From Hyphomonadaceae bacterium (lineage in GTDB: Bacteria; Pseudomonadota; Alphaproteobacteria; Caulobacterales; Aquidulcibacteraceae): a stretch of DNA of 64,000 bases. The notes beneath the pieces were generated by a model that was not told the DNA's origin, made no database searches, and saw only the letters and a list, made by a program, of their open reading frames with translations. Location of the stretch: positions 62,001 to 126,000 of the forward strand of contig JAIELK010000016.1 of the NCBI GenBank assembly GCA_019753175.1, written 5' to 3'. Below, piece after piece: positions 37,950 to 47,556 of the stretch (position 1 is the first letter of the stretch; each line of letters starts with the position of its first letter). The translations under genes were made by a program, and so were the position numbers.

Positions 37950-39560
37950 ATGCAACGGTTGGGGCTACTGGCGTGCGTCGCGGTGATCGGGCTGATTGCG
38001 TATGCGCCGGACGCCGACGCCCAGCGGCGCGACCGCGGGACGGTCGTGTTCACGCAAGCCGCGCCGCAGCAGACGCGGGCCGTGGTTTTTGCGGCGACCG
38101 CGCCTGCAGCCGCGGGGACTCTGGTGCTGCCCCTGGGCGCGGCGGGCGATCTTGAAGCGCGGGCAGCGGCGCTCAGCGCCGATGAGCGCGCCGCGGTGAC
38201 GCGCGCGTTAGCGGCCGCCGAATTCAGTTACGGTGCGCGGCAGAGTCTATCTCTACGCGGCATTGGCGGCTGGAATCGCATCGTCATTGTGGGTCTCGGC
38301 GAAACAACGTCGATGGCGGTGCTTCAGAACATTGGCGCCGTGCTCGGCCGCATGCTGATGGAGGAGAACGGCGCGGTGGTCGTCGCAGCGACGGGCTTGT
38401 CGGCGGAGCAGGCGGCAGAACTCGCCACCGGCATGGGCATTGGCGAGTATCGCTCGGATTTTTATCGCACATCGGGACGCGAGGAGACCGAGCTCGGAGG
38501 CGCTACCATCGTCACCGAAACACCGGCGCAAGCGCAGGACCTCTATGCCTCGCGCGGCCGCGCGCTGGTCGGCGCCATGGCGTGGGTGCGGGATCTGTCC
38601 AACGAACCCGCCAACGTCGTCTATCCGGAGTCATTCGTGCAGCGCGCGCAGGCCGCGTTCCGCGGCGTTGAGGGCGTGCAAATCCAGGTGCTCAACGTTC
38701 CGGCAATGCAGCGCCTTGGCATGGGCGCGATTCTGGGCGTCGGCCGCGGCTCGGAGCGGCCGCCGCGCATGCTGATCGTGCGCTATCGCGGACAAGGCGC
38801 GCCCGAGGGAGGGCCGATCGTGCTCGCGGGCAAGGGCATCACCTTCGATTCCGGCGGCATCTCGATCAAGCCGGCGGAGAACATGGGCGACATGAAGATG
38901 GACATGTCCGGCGCGGCCAGTGTGGTGGGCGCCGTGCTGGCTTTGTCGCGGTCGCGCGCGCCGGTGAACGTGGTGGCGATCGCTGCGCTGGCGGAGAACA
39001 TGCCGGACGGCGCCGCCATCCGGCCTGGCGACGTGCTCACGGCGATGAACGGCAAGACCATCGAGGTGATCAACACAGACGCCGAAGGCCGCCTGGTGCT
39101 GGCCGACGCGCTGTCCTATGCCGAAGCACGCCTATCGCCGGAGGCAGTGGTCGATGTCGCGACACTAACGGGTGCGGTGCGCGGCGCGCTCGGCGACGAT
39201 TATGCGGGTTTGTTCTCGCGGCACGACGCGCTGGCCGATCAGCTCGAAGCTGCGGGCGAGGCGGTCGGCGAACCGTTGTGGCGTCTGCCGTTGCACGAGA
39301 GCTACGCAGAAGACATGCGCTCCACCATCGCCGATCTGCGCAACACGGGCGGCAGCGGCGCTGGCGCGGGAACGGGAGCACACTTCATCGGAGAGTTCGT
39401 CAGCCGCGAGACGCCGTGGGCGCACATCGATATAGCCAACATGGCCTACGGCGCCGCGAACGATTGGAAGCCGGCCGGGTCCGCTGGATTTGGAGTCAGA
39501 TTGCTCGAGCGCTTCGTGCGCGACTATCAGCCCGTTCCGCGTGGCGAGCCGGAAAACTAG
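37950..39560 (+). CDS. pepA: Periplasmic M17 leucyl aminopeptidase
   Basis: 536 residues from MQRLGLLAC at 37950. Residues 1-24 form a signal peptide (ending ADA-Q), so unlike the usual cytoplasmic PepA this copy is exported. The N-terminal macro-like domain is followed by the dizinc catalytic domain with K295 and D300 in GKGITFDSGG, and D377, E379, R381 in NTDAEGRLVL. It removes N-terminal amino acids from peptides. It may help use peptides taken up through the outer membrane. The stop overlaps the convergent Hsp70-like gene by 4 bp. Confidence 0.9.
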   Translation: MQRLGLLACVAVIGLIAYAPDADAQRRDRGTVVFTQAAPQQTRAVVFAATAPAAAGTLVLPLGAAGDLEARAAALSADERAAVTRALAAAEFSYGARQSLSLRGIGGWNRIVIVGLGETTSMAVLQNIGAVLGRMLMEENGAVVVAATGLSAEQAAELATGMGIGEYRSDFYRTSGREETELGGATIVTETPAQAQDLYASRGRALVGAMAWVRDLSNEPANVVYPESFVQRAQAAFRGVEGVQIQVLNVPAMQRLGMGAILGVGRGSERPPRMLIVRYRGQGAPEGGPIVLAGKGITFDSGGISIKPAENMGDMKMDMSGAASVVGAVLALSRSRAPVNVVAIAALAENMPDGAAIRPGDVLTAMNGKTIEVINTDAEGRLVLADALSYAEARLSPEAVVDVATLTGAVRGALGDDYAGLFSRHDALADQLEAAGEAVGEPLWRLPLHESYAEDMRSTIADLRNTGGSGAGAGTGAHFIGEFVSRETPWAHIDIANMAYGAANDWKPAGSAGFGVRLLERFVRDYQPVPRGEPEN

Positions 39561-40948
39561 ACCTGAACCGAGCGTGCGAACTCAGAGCTTGAAATGGCGG
39601 CGCCGAAGGCGGCGCTGAGCTGGGCGAAGAGCGCGTCGAAGTCGCTGCTCGAAGCAAGCCCGTGACCCCACGCTGGCGTGGTCGGCAGATGCACGATCTG
39701 GACGCCGAAGCCGGTCCACCGCGGGCGCATGATTGCCCTGCGCAGCGCCGGCAGGCGCGAGCCGCCGCCAGCCAGAACCACGCCGACGCGGCGTATGCCA
39801 TCGCGCCTGCAGCTGCGCACGACCTCGTCGAGGCTGAGTTCATAGAGTTTGGCGATGTCTCGAACCACGGCCTTAAAGGAGGGGTGTCCTTCGAACTCGC
39901 GCGCGGTGCATTTGACTTTGAAGCCCCCCGCGCTGAACGCGACCCGGCCCGTATCGAACATCTCTTCCTTGAGTTCGCGGACGTGGGAGGAGAGTCGCCG
40001 CCAAAACGCGGTGCCGTCGCGGCGCGAGCGCGCATTGGATTTGCGCACAAGATAATCGAGCAGCGCGGCGTCGAAGTCATCGCCAGCGACATCGATAGTG
40101 CGGCGCGCAGTGCGCACAACGCGGATGTTGTCCGTGTTGGGCGCGCGCACCAAGCCGGCCACGTCGGTAGTGCCGCCACCGACATCGACGACCAGGATGC
40201 ACTTCGGCGAGTTCGCATCGGCAAAGTGGCAAATGCCCACGGCGCTGGCTTCGTACACGCCGCCGTCAAGACTATTGAACACACTCGCGGACTCTCGTGC
40301 TGCATCGAGTGCGGCGCGCGCCTCCGCGTACGGAACGCCGTCAGCCGCCAGCAAACGGTCGCCAAGCGCCGTGCAAACAACGTGCGCCTCACTGAACAGC
40401 GTGATCATCGCTTCATGTGAGGCGGCGTAGCGGGAGGGGAGCCACCCCGGTCGACTGAAGCAGATGCGCGACGAGGCGGTGGCGGCGCTCACGCCCAGCG
40501 CCTGCGCCGCCGCGACATCGATCAGCGCCAACAGGTAAGCGAGGTAGAGCACGATGATGTCACGGAGCCGGAACAGCCGATCGGGATCGACGGACTGCCT
40601 GGGGAAGAATTCCAGCGCGCCTTCAAAGTCAGTCGAACCCAGCGCCGTCTTGAAGGAGCGGGCCAGTTCGCGGTCATTGCTGTCGGCTGCGGTCAGATGC
40701 GCCACGGCTTGCGCGCCGAAGTGCACGTGCGACCTGTCGAGGTAGATCGAGGAGGGGACCAAGAACGGACGATTGCATCCGGCGACCTGGCCCAGCCGCA
40801 GGGGTGTCATCTCCCGCAGCGCGCCACCATGCTCCTGGGTTACCCGGGTGGCCGCCGCCTTCGAAAAGGCGGTGCCGAAATCGATCCCGATCGACCAATC
40901 AGCGCCCTGATCGGAGCGCGCATGCGCGGCCTCGGTCGTGGAACTCAT
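39557..40948 (-). CDS. Stand-alone Hsp70/actin-fold ATPase
   Basis: 463 residues from MSSTTEAAH at 40948. The actin/Hsp70 nucleotide motifs are clear: phosphate-1 GIDFGTAFSKAA, phosphate-2 ILVVDVGGGTTDVAGL, and adenosine VVLAGGGSRLPALRRAI. There is no room for the substrate-binding domain of DnaK, and no DnaJ or GrpE gene nearby. A middle segment with YEASAVGICHFAD fits the subdomain between phosphate motifs. Related single-domain proteins are known beside secretion, defence or envelope genes but with diverse roles. The function is unknown; it is convergent with pepA. Confidence 0.75.
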   Translation of the reverse strand: MSSTTEAAHARSDQGADWSIGIDFGTAFSKAAATRVTQEHGGALREMTPLRLGQVAGCNRPFLVPSSIYLDRSHVHFGAQAVAHLTAADSNDRELARSFKTALGSTDFEGALEFFPRQSVDPDRLFRLRDIIVLYLAYLLALIDVAAAQALGVSAATASSRICFSRPGWLPSRYAASHEAMITLFSEAHVVCTALGDRLLAADGVPYAEARAALDAARESASVFNSLDGGVYEASAVGICHFADANSPKCILVVDVGGGTTDVAGLVRAPNTDNIRVVRTARRTIDVAGDDFDAALLDYLVRKSNARSRRDGTAFWRRLSSHVRELKEEMFDTGRVAFSAGGFKVKCTAREFEGHPSFKAVVRDIAKLYELSLDEVVRSCRRDGIRRVGVVLAGGGSRLPALRRAIMRPRWTGFGVQIVHLPTTPAWGHGLASSSDFDALFAQLSAAFGAAISSSEFARSVQV

Positions 40949-41064
40949 GTCGTTTACGTAACCTATTGCGCCGGGGTTGTGGACAATAATCGCTGTCATG
41001 TTGGCGAGGGGATGGCGACCACGGCGCCTTGCCGGCCTCGGCGCCGCCCGCCATAACGCGCGCC

Positions 41065-41616
41065 ATGCTGCGCTTCGGGCTCATTCTGTCGGCGATTGTT
41101 TTTGTGGTCGACCAAATCTCCAAGTGGTTGATTCTTGGGCCCGGCCGGTTCAGCCCTCCGGGATGCCTTGAGGCTGGGGTCAACTGCCGTTTCGTCGAAC
41201 TCAGCCCCATCTTCGACCTCCACATGGTCTGGAACAGAGGGGTGAGCTTCGGGCTGCTCCGCGCCGACAGCGACGTGGGCCGCTGGGCGCTCGTGGCGCT
41301 GATGCTCGTGATCGCGGGGATTTTCGCCAATTGGCTGCGCACGGCGGACCGGCGGCTCACGGCGGTGGCGCTGGGTTTGGTCATTGGGGGCGCGCTCGGC
41401 AATGTTATTGACCGGATCAGATTTGGCGCGGTGGCGGACTTCTTCGACTTCAGCGGGCTTTGGTTCCCGTGGGTGTTCAATGTCGCTGACGCGGCCATCA
41501 CGGTGGGGGCGGTCTTGCTTGCCATCGACATGATTTTCTTCACGGAAGAACCCGGCAAGGGCACAATCTGGCGCCAGCTCACCAGCCGGGTCCGAGGCAA
41601 CGCTGGCGGCTCCTAG
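41065..41616 (+). CDS. lspA: Lipoprotein signal peptidase (LspA)
   Basis: 183 residues from the ATG at 41065 (a TTG at 41029 would add 12 residues). Four transmembrane helices. The aspartyl protease pair is D116 in GNVIDRI and D142 in NVADAAI. LspA cleaves the signal peptide of prolipoproteins in the inner membrane after lipid attachment. The next gene encodes a lipoprotein. Confidence 0.93.
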   Translation: MLRFGLILSAIVFVVDQISKWLILGPGRFSPPGCLEAGVNCRFVELSPIFDLHMVWNRGVSFGLLRADSDVGRWALVALMLVIAGIFANWLRTADRRLTAVALGLVIGGALGNVIDRIRFGAVADFFDFSGLWFPWVFNVADAAITVGAVLLAIDMIFFTEEPGKGTIWRQLTSRVRGNAGGS

Positions 41617-41720
41617 TCGCCCGGCCCCACAAACGGCGCTTTGCGGGCTGCTGTTGAGCTTGGCGAAGCGCGCAAGGCTCGGCTAGAAGCGGGCGCACAG
41701 AGTCAAGGAGAAGCCGTCTG

Positions 41721-42263
41721 ATGACGTCCAAACCAATAGCACTGGTGGCGGTTCTCGCTGCAGCTGCCGCAGCCAGCGGATGCACCGGCTTCTCCCGAGC
41801 GATCGGCGCTGAGCGATCCGCTCCCGACGAATTCCGCGTGGTGACGCAAGCGCCGCTGACCTTGCCGCCCGACTACAATCTGCGTCCGCCGCGCCCAGGC
41901 GAAGCGCGTCCGCAGGAACTCGCCCCGGATGAGAACGCGCGCGCCGCGCTCTTCGGGCAAGATGTTGGTCAAAGCGCCAGCCAGGGCGAACGCACGTTTG
42001 TGGCCGCTGCTGGCGCCGAAGCGGCTGATCCCAATATCCGCGATACCATCGACTACGAGTCGCAGGGTGTCGTGCGCCGTAGCGAGGGGTTTGTGAACCG
42101 GGTGCTCTCCTTCGGCGGTGCCGGAACCGCGGGGCCCGCTCCGATCGACGCCGCTGATGAAGCGCGGCGCCTCGAAGACGACGAAGCCATTCGCCGCGTC
42201 ACCGGCGGCGGCCAAGTCGTCATCCAGCGCGATCGCGGCGGCTTCAAGCTCCCCGGCACGTAA
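41721..42263 (+). CDS. DUF3035 lipoprotein
   Basis: 180 residues. The lipobox is AASGC with the lipidated Cys at position 21, so the protein is a direct class of substrate for the LspA encoded upstream. The mature part is Pro/Ala/Arg-rich with LPPDYNLRPPRPG, the DUF3035 signature. Function unknown; the lspA-DUF3035-M16 order is common in alphaproteobacteria. Confidence 0.85.
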   Translation: MTSKPIALVAVLAAAAAASGCTGFSRAIGAERSAPDEFRVVTQAPLTLPPDYNLRPPRPGEARPQELAPDENARAALFGQDVGQSASQGERTFVAAAGAEAADPNIRDTIDYESQGVVRRSEGFVNRVLSFGGAGTAGPAPIDAADEARRLEDDEAIRRVTGGGQVVIQRDRGGFKLPGT

Positions 42264-42274
42264 GCCGCGGTAGG

Positions 42275-43633
42275 GTGCGGGCGTTCATTCTCAGGCTCGT
42301 TTCGGCGACGCTTGGCGCATTGTGGGCGTTCGCGCAGGCCGGTGCTGCGACCGCTGGCGGCTTGCCTGATCCCGAGACGTTCACGCTTCGCAACGGCTTG
42401 CAAGTCGTGGTGGTCACCGACCGGCGCGCGCCGGTGGTGACGCACATGGTCTGGTATCGCGTCGGCGCCGCGGACGAACCCCGCGGCGCCTCAGGCATCG
42501 CCCACTTCTTCGAACACCTGATGTTCAAGGGAACGCGCACCATTCCAGCGGGCGAGTTCTCGCGCATCATCGCCCGCAATGGCGGCGCCGACAACGCGTT
42601 CACGTCCTGGGATTACACTGGCTACTACCAGCGGATTGCGCGCGACCGGCTCGAACTCGTCATGCGCCTGGAAGCCGATCGCATGCGCAATCTGCGTTTC
42701 TCCGACGAGACGTTCGCTTCGGAACGCGACGTGATTGTCGAAGAGCGCCGGCAGCGCGTCGACAACAATCCAGGCGCGGTTCTGAGCGAACGCATGCGGT
42801 CAATGCTTTGGCCGCATCACCCCTATGGCACGCCTGTGATCGGTTGGCTTCACGAGATAGAGGCGCTGGATCGCGACGCGGCGCTTGGCTTTTACCGCAC
42901 GTGGTATGCGCCCAATAACGCGATCCTTGTTGTCACCGGCGATGTCAATGCCGCGGAGATACGGCCGCTCGTGGAACGTCACTATGGACGGCTGCGGCCG
43001 ACGCGTGATCTACCCGCGCGCAACTGGGTGCGCGATCCGCCCCATGTAGGACCGATGCGCGTCACGCACCGCGATGAGAAAGTGCGGCAGCCGTCGCTGT
43101 CTCGCTTCTATCGCGCCACCAGCTACGCCATCGACGAAGGCCGCCAATCGCACGCGCTGGATGTCGCGATTGAAATTCTCGGGGGATCGGAAACGAGCCG
43201 TCTCTATCGCGCTCTGGTGGAGGAGCAGCGTATCGCGGTCGCGGCAGGCGCGGGTTCTTATCTCTCCGGCCTTGGCGGCGGCAGCGTCTCGATCTGGGCG
43301 ACTCCGGCAGAGGGCGTGTCGCTTGAGCGGCTGGAAGCCGCGGTCGATGAAGTGATCGTCGCATATCTGCGCGACGGGCCAACCGACCAAGAGCTCGCCC
43401 GCGCGAAATCGACGCTCGCGGCAAACGCGATCTACGCGCGTGATAGCCAGGAAAGCTTGGCGCGCATCTTCGGCGCGTCCTTGGCGCAAGGAGAGAGCAT
43501 CGAAGACATTGTGGCCTGGGATGATAACATTCGCGCGGTCACCCGTGAGGAAGCGCTGACGATGGCCCGCGACACGCTCGCCATCGATGCTTCGGTGACA
43601 GGTTGGCTCTTGCCCGCCGAGGACACCCAATGA
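42275..43633 (+). CDS. M16 family zinc peptidase, catalytically complete
   Basis: 452 residues from a GTG at 42275. The first 25 residues look like a signal peptide (FILRLVSATLGALWAFAQAGAATA). The inverted zinc motif HFFEH (H77, E80, H81) is present, with the third ligand glutamate expected about 70-80 residues later in the FASERDVIVEERRQR stretch. M16 peptidases work as pairs of similar halves enclosing a chamber. The stop overlaps the next gene (ATGA), which encodes the matching inactive half. Confidence 0.92.
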   Translation: MRAFILRLVSATLGALWAFAQAGAATAGGLPDPETFTLRNGLQVVVVTDRRAPVVTHMVWYRVGAADEPRGASGIAHFFEHLMFKGTRTIPAGEFSRIIARNGGADNAFTSWDYTGYYQRIARDRLELVMRLEADRMRNLRFSDETFASERDVIVEERRQRVDNNPGAVLSERMRSMLWPHHPYGTPVIGWLHEIEALDRDAALGFYRTWYAPNNAILVVTGDVNAAEIRPLVERHYGRLRPTRDLPARNWVRDPPHVGPMRVTHRDEKVRQPSLSRFYRATSYAIDEGRQSHALDVAIEILGGSETSRLYRALVEEQRIAVAAGAGSYLSGLGGGSVSIWATPAEGVSLERLEAAVDEVIVAYLRDGPTDQELARAKSTLAANAIYARDSQESLARIFGASLAQGESIEDIVAWDDNIRAVTREEALTMARDTLAIDASVTGWLLPAEDTQ

Positions 43634-44997
43634 AGGGCGCCGTCGTTGCGGTCGCTCTTGCGCTTGCGCTGTGCGTTACGCCAGGGCCCGGCGCGCTGGC
43701 TCAGTCGAGGGCAGGCGGCGATCCGAGCGCCGCACAACATCGTGTGCCCGTCGAGCGTATCGTGTCGCCGCGCGGTCTCGAGGCGTGGCTGGTTTCTGAC
43801 TCCACGGTGCCGATGATCGTGCTGCGTGCGTATTGGCGCGGCGGTTCAGCGAGCGAGCCGGCGGCATTGACAGGCGTCACCGCGATCATGGCCGACATGA
43901 TGACGGAGGGCTCAGGCGAGCTTGACGCCAATGCGTTCAAAGAGCGCCTGCAGGATCTCAACATGGCGCTCTCGTTCGGCGCGAGTTGGGATGGGGTCGG
44001 CATGAGCCTGACCACGCTTAGCGAAAATCGTGGCGCCGCGTTTGAGCTGGCGCGCTTGGCGCTTCAGCGGCCGCGCTTCGACGCTGCGCCGTTGGAGCGC
44101 ATCAAGCGCCAGCAGCTGGTTGGCATCCGCACTCGCGAGACCAATCCGAGCTTCATCGCCAATCTGGCGCTCGACCAGGCGCTCTATCCCGACCACCCCT
44201 ATGCACGCCGCACCTCTCGCGACCACATCGCCGCCATCGATCGTGCGGCGCTCAGCGCACGCCGCGCGGCGCTGTTCAACCGCGCGACGCTGCAGATCAC
44301 CATCGTGGGGGACATCGACGCCGAGGCCGCCGGCCATGCGATTGACGCCATCTTCGCCGATTTGCCGCAGGGTACAGCGCCGCCCGCGCCGGTCACGACA
44401 TCGTTCCGATCGCCGACGCCGCTGATCGTACGCCCGCTGCCGCAACCGCAAAGCCTGGTGCTTTTCGCCGGCCCCGGCATCCAGGATGAGGATCCGGATT
44501 GGATTGCCTTGACCGTCGCGAACTACATTTTCGGCGGGGGCGGCTTCTCTTCTCGCCTGATGCAGGAAGTGCGCGAGCAACGCGGGCTTGTGTACGGCAT
44601 CGGTACGTCGCCTTCGGTGCGCGACCAGATCGCGATGATACGCGGCTCGGCGCAGAGCGAGAACGGCGACGTGGGCGAGGCGGTCGCGCTGACGCGCGCA
44701 GAAATGGACCGGCTCTTTCGCGAGGGCGCGACCCAGGCGGAAGTGAACGACGCCATCACCTACTTAACGGGCTCCTTCGCGCTCGATATCGACTCCAACA
44801 CCAAGATCGCGGCGGTTCTGCATAGCCATCAGATCGCGGGGCGCGACATCGACTATGTCAACCGGCGTAACGACCTCATCCGAGCGGTGACGCTGGCGGA
44901 CGTGAACCGGGTGATCCGGCGACTGTTTGATCCAGAGGCGTTTACGTTTGTGGTGGTTGGTCAGCCGGAGGGGCTTGGGGCGGCCGCTACGCCATAG
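43630..44997 (+). CDS. M16 family peptidase-like protein, zinc motif missing
   Basis: 455 residues from MKGAVVAVAL at 43630, signal peptide to about ALA-Q (1-24). It has the M16 fold throughout, but where HxxEH should be there is TAIMADMMTEG. The YPDHPYARRTSRDHI and RGLVYGIGTSP regions match the substrate-binding side of the inactive half of M16 heterodimers. It most likely pairs with the product of the preceding gene. Confidence 0.9.
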   Translation: MKGAVVAVALALALCVTPGPGALAQSRAGGDPSAAQHRVPVERIVSPRGLEAWLVSDSTVPMIVLRAYWRGGSASEPAALTGVTAIMADMMTEGSGELDANAFKERLQDLNMALSFGASWDGVGMSLTTLSENRGAAFELARLALQRPRFDAAPLERIKRQQLVGIRTRETNPSFIANLALDQALYPDHPYARRTSRDHIAAIDRAALSARRAALFNRATLQITIVGDIDAEAAGHAIDAIFADLPQGTAPPAPVTTSFRSPTPLIVRPLPQPQSLVLFAGPGIQDEDPDWIALTVANYIFGGGGFSSRLMQEVREQRGLVYGIGTSPSVRDQIAMIRGSAQSENGDVGEAVALTRAEMDRLFREGATQAEVNDAITYLTGSFALDIDSNTKIAAVLHSHQIAGRDIDYVNRRNDLIRAVTLADVNRVIRRLFDPEAFTFVVVGQPEGLGAAATP

Positions 44998-45076
44998 GTT
45001 TGGCCAGCTTACGTCGCGTTGCGTCTGGCGCAGACGCCGTGCGTTGTGCTTCAAGGGCCGCAGAGGACCCCGGGCG

Positions 45077-46267
45077 ATGACCGAAGCACTCGATACCTTC
45101 CGCGCCGAGACGCGCGCTTGGCTGGAAGCAAACTGCCCCCCGAGCATGCGCTCGCCGCTGGCCTCGGAAGAGGACTATGTCTGGGGCGGGCGGAACTTCG
45201 TCTTCAAGCAGCCCGACGCGAAACTCTGGCTGGAGCGCATGGGCGCGAAGGGCTGGACCGCGCCGACCTGGCCGGCGGCTTTTGGCGGCGGCGGCTTGAG
45301 CAATGCCGAGAACGCGGTGCTGCAAAGCGAGCTGAAGCGCATCAACGCGCGCCCGGCGCTGTTCTCGTTCGGCATCTGGATGCTGGGCCCGGTGCTGATC
45401 GAATACGCCAACGAGGAGCAGAAGAAAGAGCATCTGCCCAAAATCGTGCGCGGTGAAATCCGTTGGTGCCAGGGCTATTCCGAGCCGGGCGCGGGCAGCG
45501 ATCTCGCCGGGCTCGCCACCAAATGCGAGGACAGGGGCGATCATTGGCTGATCAACGGCCAGAAGGTCTGGACCTCCTACGCAGATCAGGCCGATTGGTG
45601 CTTCTGCCTGGTGCGCACCGATACCAGCGTAAAGCACGAAGGCATCAGCTTCATCCTGATCGATATGGCGAGCGAAGGGGTTCAGACCCGCCCGATCAAG
45701 CTCATCTCCGGCGCCTCGCCGTTCTGCGAAACGTTTTTCACTGACGTGCGCGTGCCGAAAGGCAACATGGTGGGGCGCTTGAACGGCGGCTGGGAGATCG
45801 CCAAGCGCCTGCTGCAATATGAACGCACCAATATTTCCGGCTTCGGCTCAGGCGGCGGGCTCGACGTTGTTGATATCGCCAAGCACAATGTCGGCCTCGA
45901 CGACAGCGGCGCGTTGGCCGATCGCGATCTGCGCGCCCGCATCGCCCAGCACAAGATGTTCGAGCGCGCCTATGCGCTGACCACGCAGCGCGCCCAGGAA
46001 GAAGCCAAGGCCGGCGGCAATGTTTCGCACATGGCGTCGATGTTCAAGGTCGCGGGCGCAACGCTTAACCAGGAACGCTGCGAGCTGATGGTGGAAGCCG
46101 CCGGCAATCGCGCCTTCGGCTGGGCGGGCGAAGCATACACATCGGAGGAGCTTGGCGTCACCCGCGGCTGGCTGCGCTCGAAAGGCAATTCGATCGAAGG
46201 CGGCACCACCGAAGTCAATCTCAACGTCGTCGCCAAGCGCGTGCTTGGACTGCGAGACACGCAATGA
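45077..46267 (+). CDS. Acyl-CoA dehydrogenase (large partner)
   Basis: 396 residues from MTEALDTFRA at 45077. Acyl-CoA dehydrogenases use FAD to make the alpha-beta double bond in beta-oxidation. The flavin-binding motif GYSEPGAGSDLAGL, the KVWTSYADQADWCFCL strand and the C-terminal SKGNSIEGGTTEVNLNVVAKRVLGL are present. The stop overlaps the start of a second, smaller dehydrogenase, the organisation typical of heteromeric (alpha2beta2) enzymes acting on bulky acyl-CoAs. The substrate is unknown. Confidence 0.92.
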   Translation: MTEALDTFRAETRAWLEANCPPSMRSPLASEEDYVWGGRNFVFKQPDAKLWLERMGAKGWTAPTWPAAFGGGGLSNAENAVLQSELKRINARPALFSFGIWMLGPVLIEYANEEQKKEHLPKIVRGEIRWCQGYSEPGAGSDLAGLATKCEDRGDHWLINGQKVWTSYADQADWCFCLVRTDTSVKHEGISFILIDMASEGVQTRPIKLISGASPFCETFFTDVRVPKGNMVGRLNGGWEIAKRLLQYERTNISGFGSGGGLDVVDIAKHNVGLDDSGALADRDLRARIAQHKMFERAYALTTQRAQEEAKAGGNVSHMASMFKVAGATLNQERCELMVEAAGNRAFGWAGEAYTSEELGVTRGWLRSKGNSIEGGTTEVNLNVVAKRVLGLRDTQ

Positions 46268-47340
46268 CCTTCACGCTCAGCGAAGAACAAAGCCTGCTGA
46301 AAGATGCCGCGCGCGATTTCGTGCGCGAGCAGGCGCCGGTCACGCGCTTGCGCACAATGCGCGATGCGAAGAAGAACGGCCGCGATCCTCAACTCTGGCG
46401 CGAAATGGCGCAGATGGGCTGGGCCGGCATCCTCGTGCCGGAAGAGCATGGCGGGGCAGGGCTCGGCTATGTCGGCCTCGGGCTTGTGCTGGAAGAGACC
46501 GGGCGCACGCTGGCGGCATCGCCGCTGCTCTCAACCGCGATGATCGGCGCCAGCGCGCTGATCCTCGGCGGCAGCGCAGCGCAGCAGGGCGAATGGCTGC
46601 CGAAAATCGCAGCTGGCGAGACGATCGCCGCGCTCGCGGTCGATGAAGGCGCCCACCACGCGCCGGAGAAAAGCGCGCTCAAGGTAAGCGGCGGCAAGAT
46701 CAGCGGCGGGAAGGCTTACGTCGCCGACGGCCACATCGCCGATCTGTTGGTTGTAGCGGGCGGCGAAGCGATGTTTCTGGTGCGCGGCGACGCCAAGGGG
46801 CTTTCGCGCCGCGAACTCGTCACCGTCGACAGCCGCGGCGCAGCCGATCTCAGTTTCGAAAACGTCGAAGCCGAACCACTCAAGGGTGGCGCTGCGCTGC
46901 GCGATGCCGTGCTTGACCGCGCCCGCATCGGCCTGGCCGCGGAAATGCTCGGCCAGGCGCAGGCGGCGTTTGAACTTACCGGCGAATATCTCAAGACCCG
47001 CAAACAATTCGGCCAGGTGATCGGCGGGTTCCAGGCGCTGCAGCACCGCGCCGCCAAGATGTTCACCGAACTCGAACTCACGCGCTCGTGCGTCTACGCC
47101 GCGCTCGCGGCCTTGGACCGTGGCGGCGACGATATCGCCCCATGGGCGAGCCTCGCCAAAGCCCGCGCGGGCGAGACGCTGCATCTCGTCTCCAACGAAT
47201 GCGTGCAGATGCATGGCGGCATCGGCATGACGGACGCTCACGATGCCGGCCTCTACCTCAAGCGCGCCCGCGTCGCCGAGGGGCTCTATGGTGGCGCCGC
47301 CTACCACCGGGATCGATACGCCCGCACACTGGGATTCTAA
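46264..47340 (+). CDS. Acyl-CoA dehydrogenase (small partner)
   Basis: 358 residues. The protein starts MTFTLSEEQSLLKDAARDF and ends with the QMHGGIGMTDAHDAGLYLKRA segment typical of the family. The ALAVDEG segment replaces the usual FAD-contact TEPxAGSD motif, so flavin binding may be weaker or shared with the neighbour. ATGA overlap with the upstream gene supports a shared complex. Confidence 0.9.
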   Translation: MTFTLSEEQSLLKDAARDFVREQAPVTRLRTMRDAKKNGRDPQLWREMAQMGWAGILVPEEHGGAGLGYVGLGLVLEETGRTLAASPLLSTAMIGASALILGGSAAQQGEWLPKIAAGETIAALAVDEGAHHAPEKSALKVSGGKISGGKAYVADGHIADLLVVAGGEAMFLVRGDAKGLSRRELVTVDSRGAADLSFENVEAEPLKGGAALRDAVLDRARIGLAAEMLGQAQAAFELTGEYLKTRKQFGQVIGGFQALQHRAAKMFTELELTRSCVYAALAALDRGGDDIAPWASLAKARAGETLHLVSNECVQMHGGIGMTDAHDAGLYLKRARVAEGLYGGAAYHRDRYARTLGF

Positions 47341-47343
47341 GTC

Positions 47344-47418
47344 TGGCGCTCGCGGCAGGAATCGAACCCACATCTCAGCGTTCGAAGCGCTGCATCCTAT
47401 CCGTTGAACGACGCGAGC
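47344..47418 (-). tRNA. tRNA-Arg (anticodon TCG)
   Basis: On the minus strand 75 nt begin GCTCGCG and end CGCGAGC-G-CCA, a perfect 7-bp acceptor with encoded CCA. The anticodon arm is GCAGCG-loop with CTTCGAA, anticodon TCG, and the T arm has GGTTCGATTCC. It decodes CGA. It lies 3 bp past the convergent acyl-CoA dehydrogenase gene. Confidence 0.95.
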
Positions 47419-47556
47419 CGTTGGTCATCGTTTAGCACAAGCCCGGATGCCCGCCCACGGGTCGAAGTGGAAATCCGGCGCCAGATTTCGGCGTCCTGCA
47501 TGAGACGAGCGGGCAGCGACGGCAACGGGCGCACGGGTTTCTCCGCGCGCCCGCCG

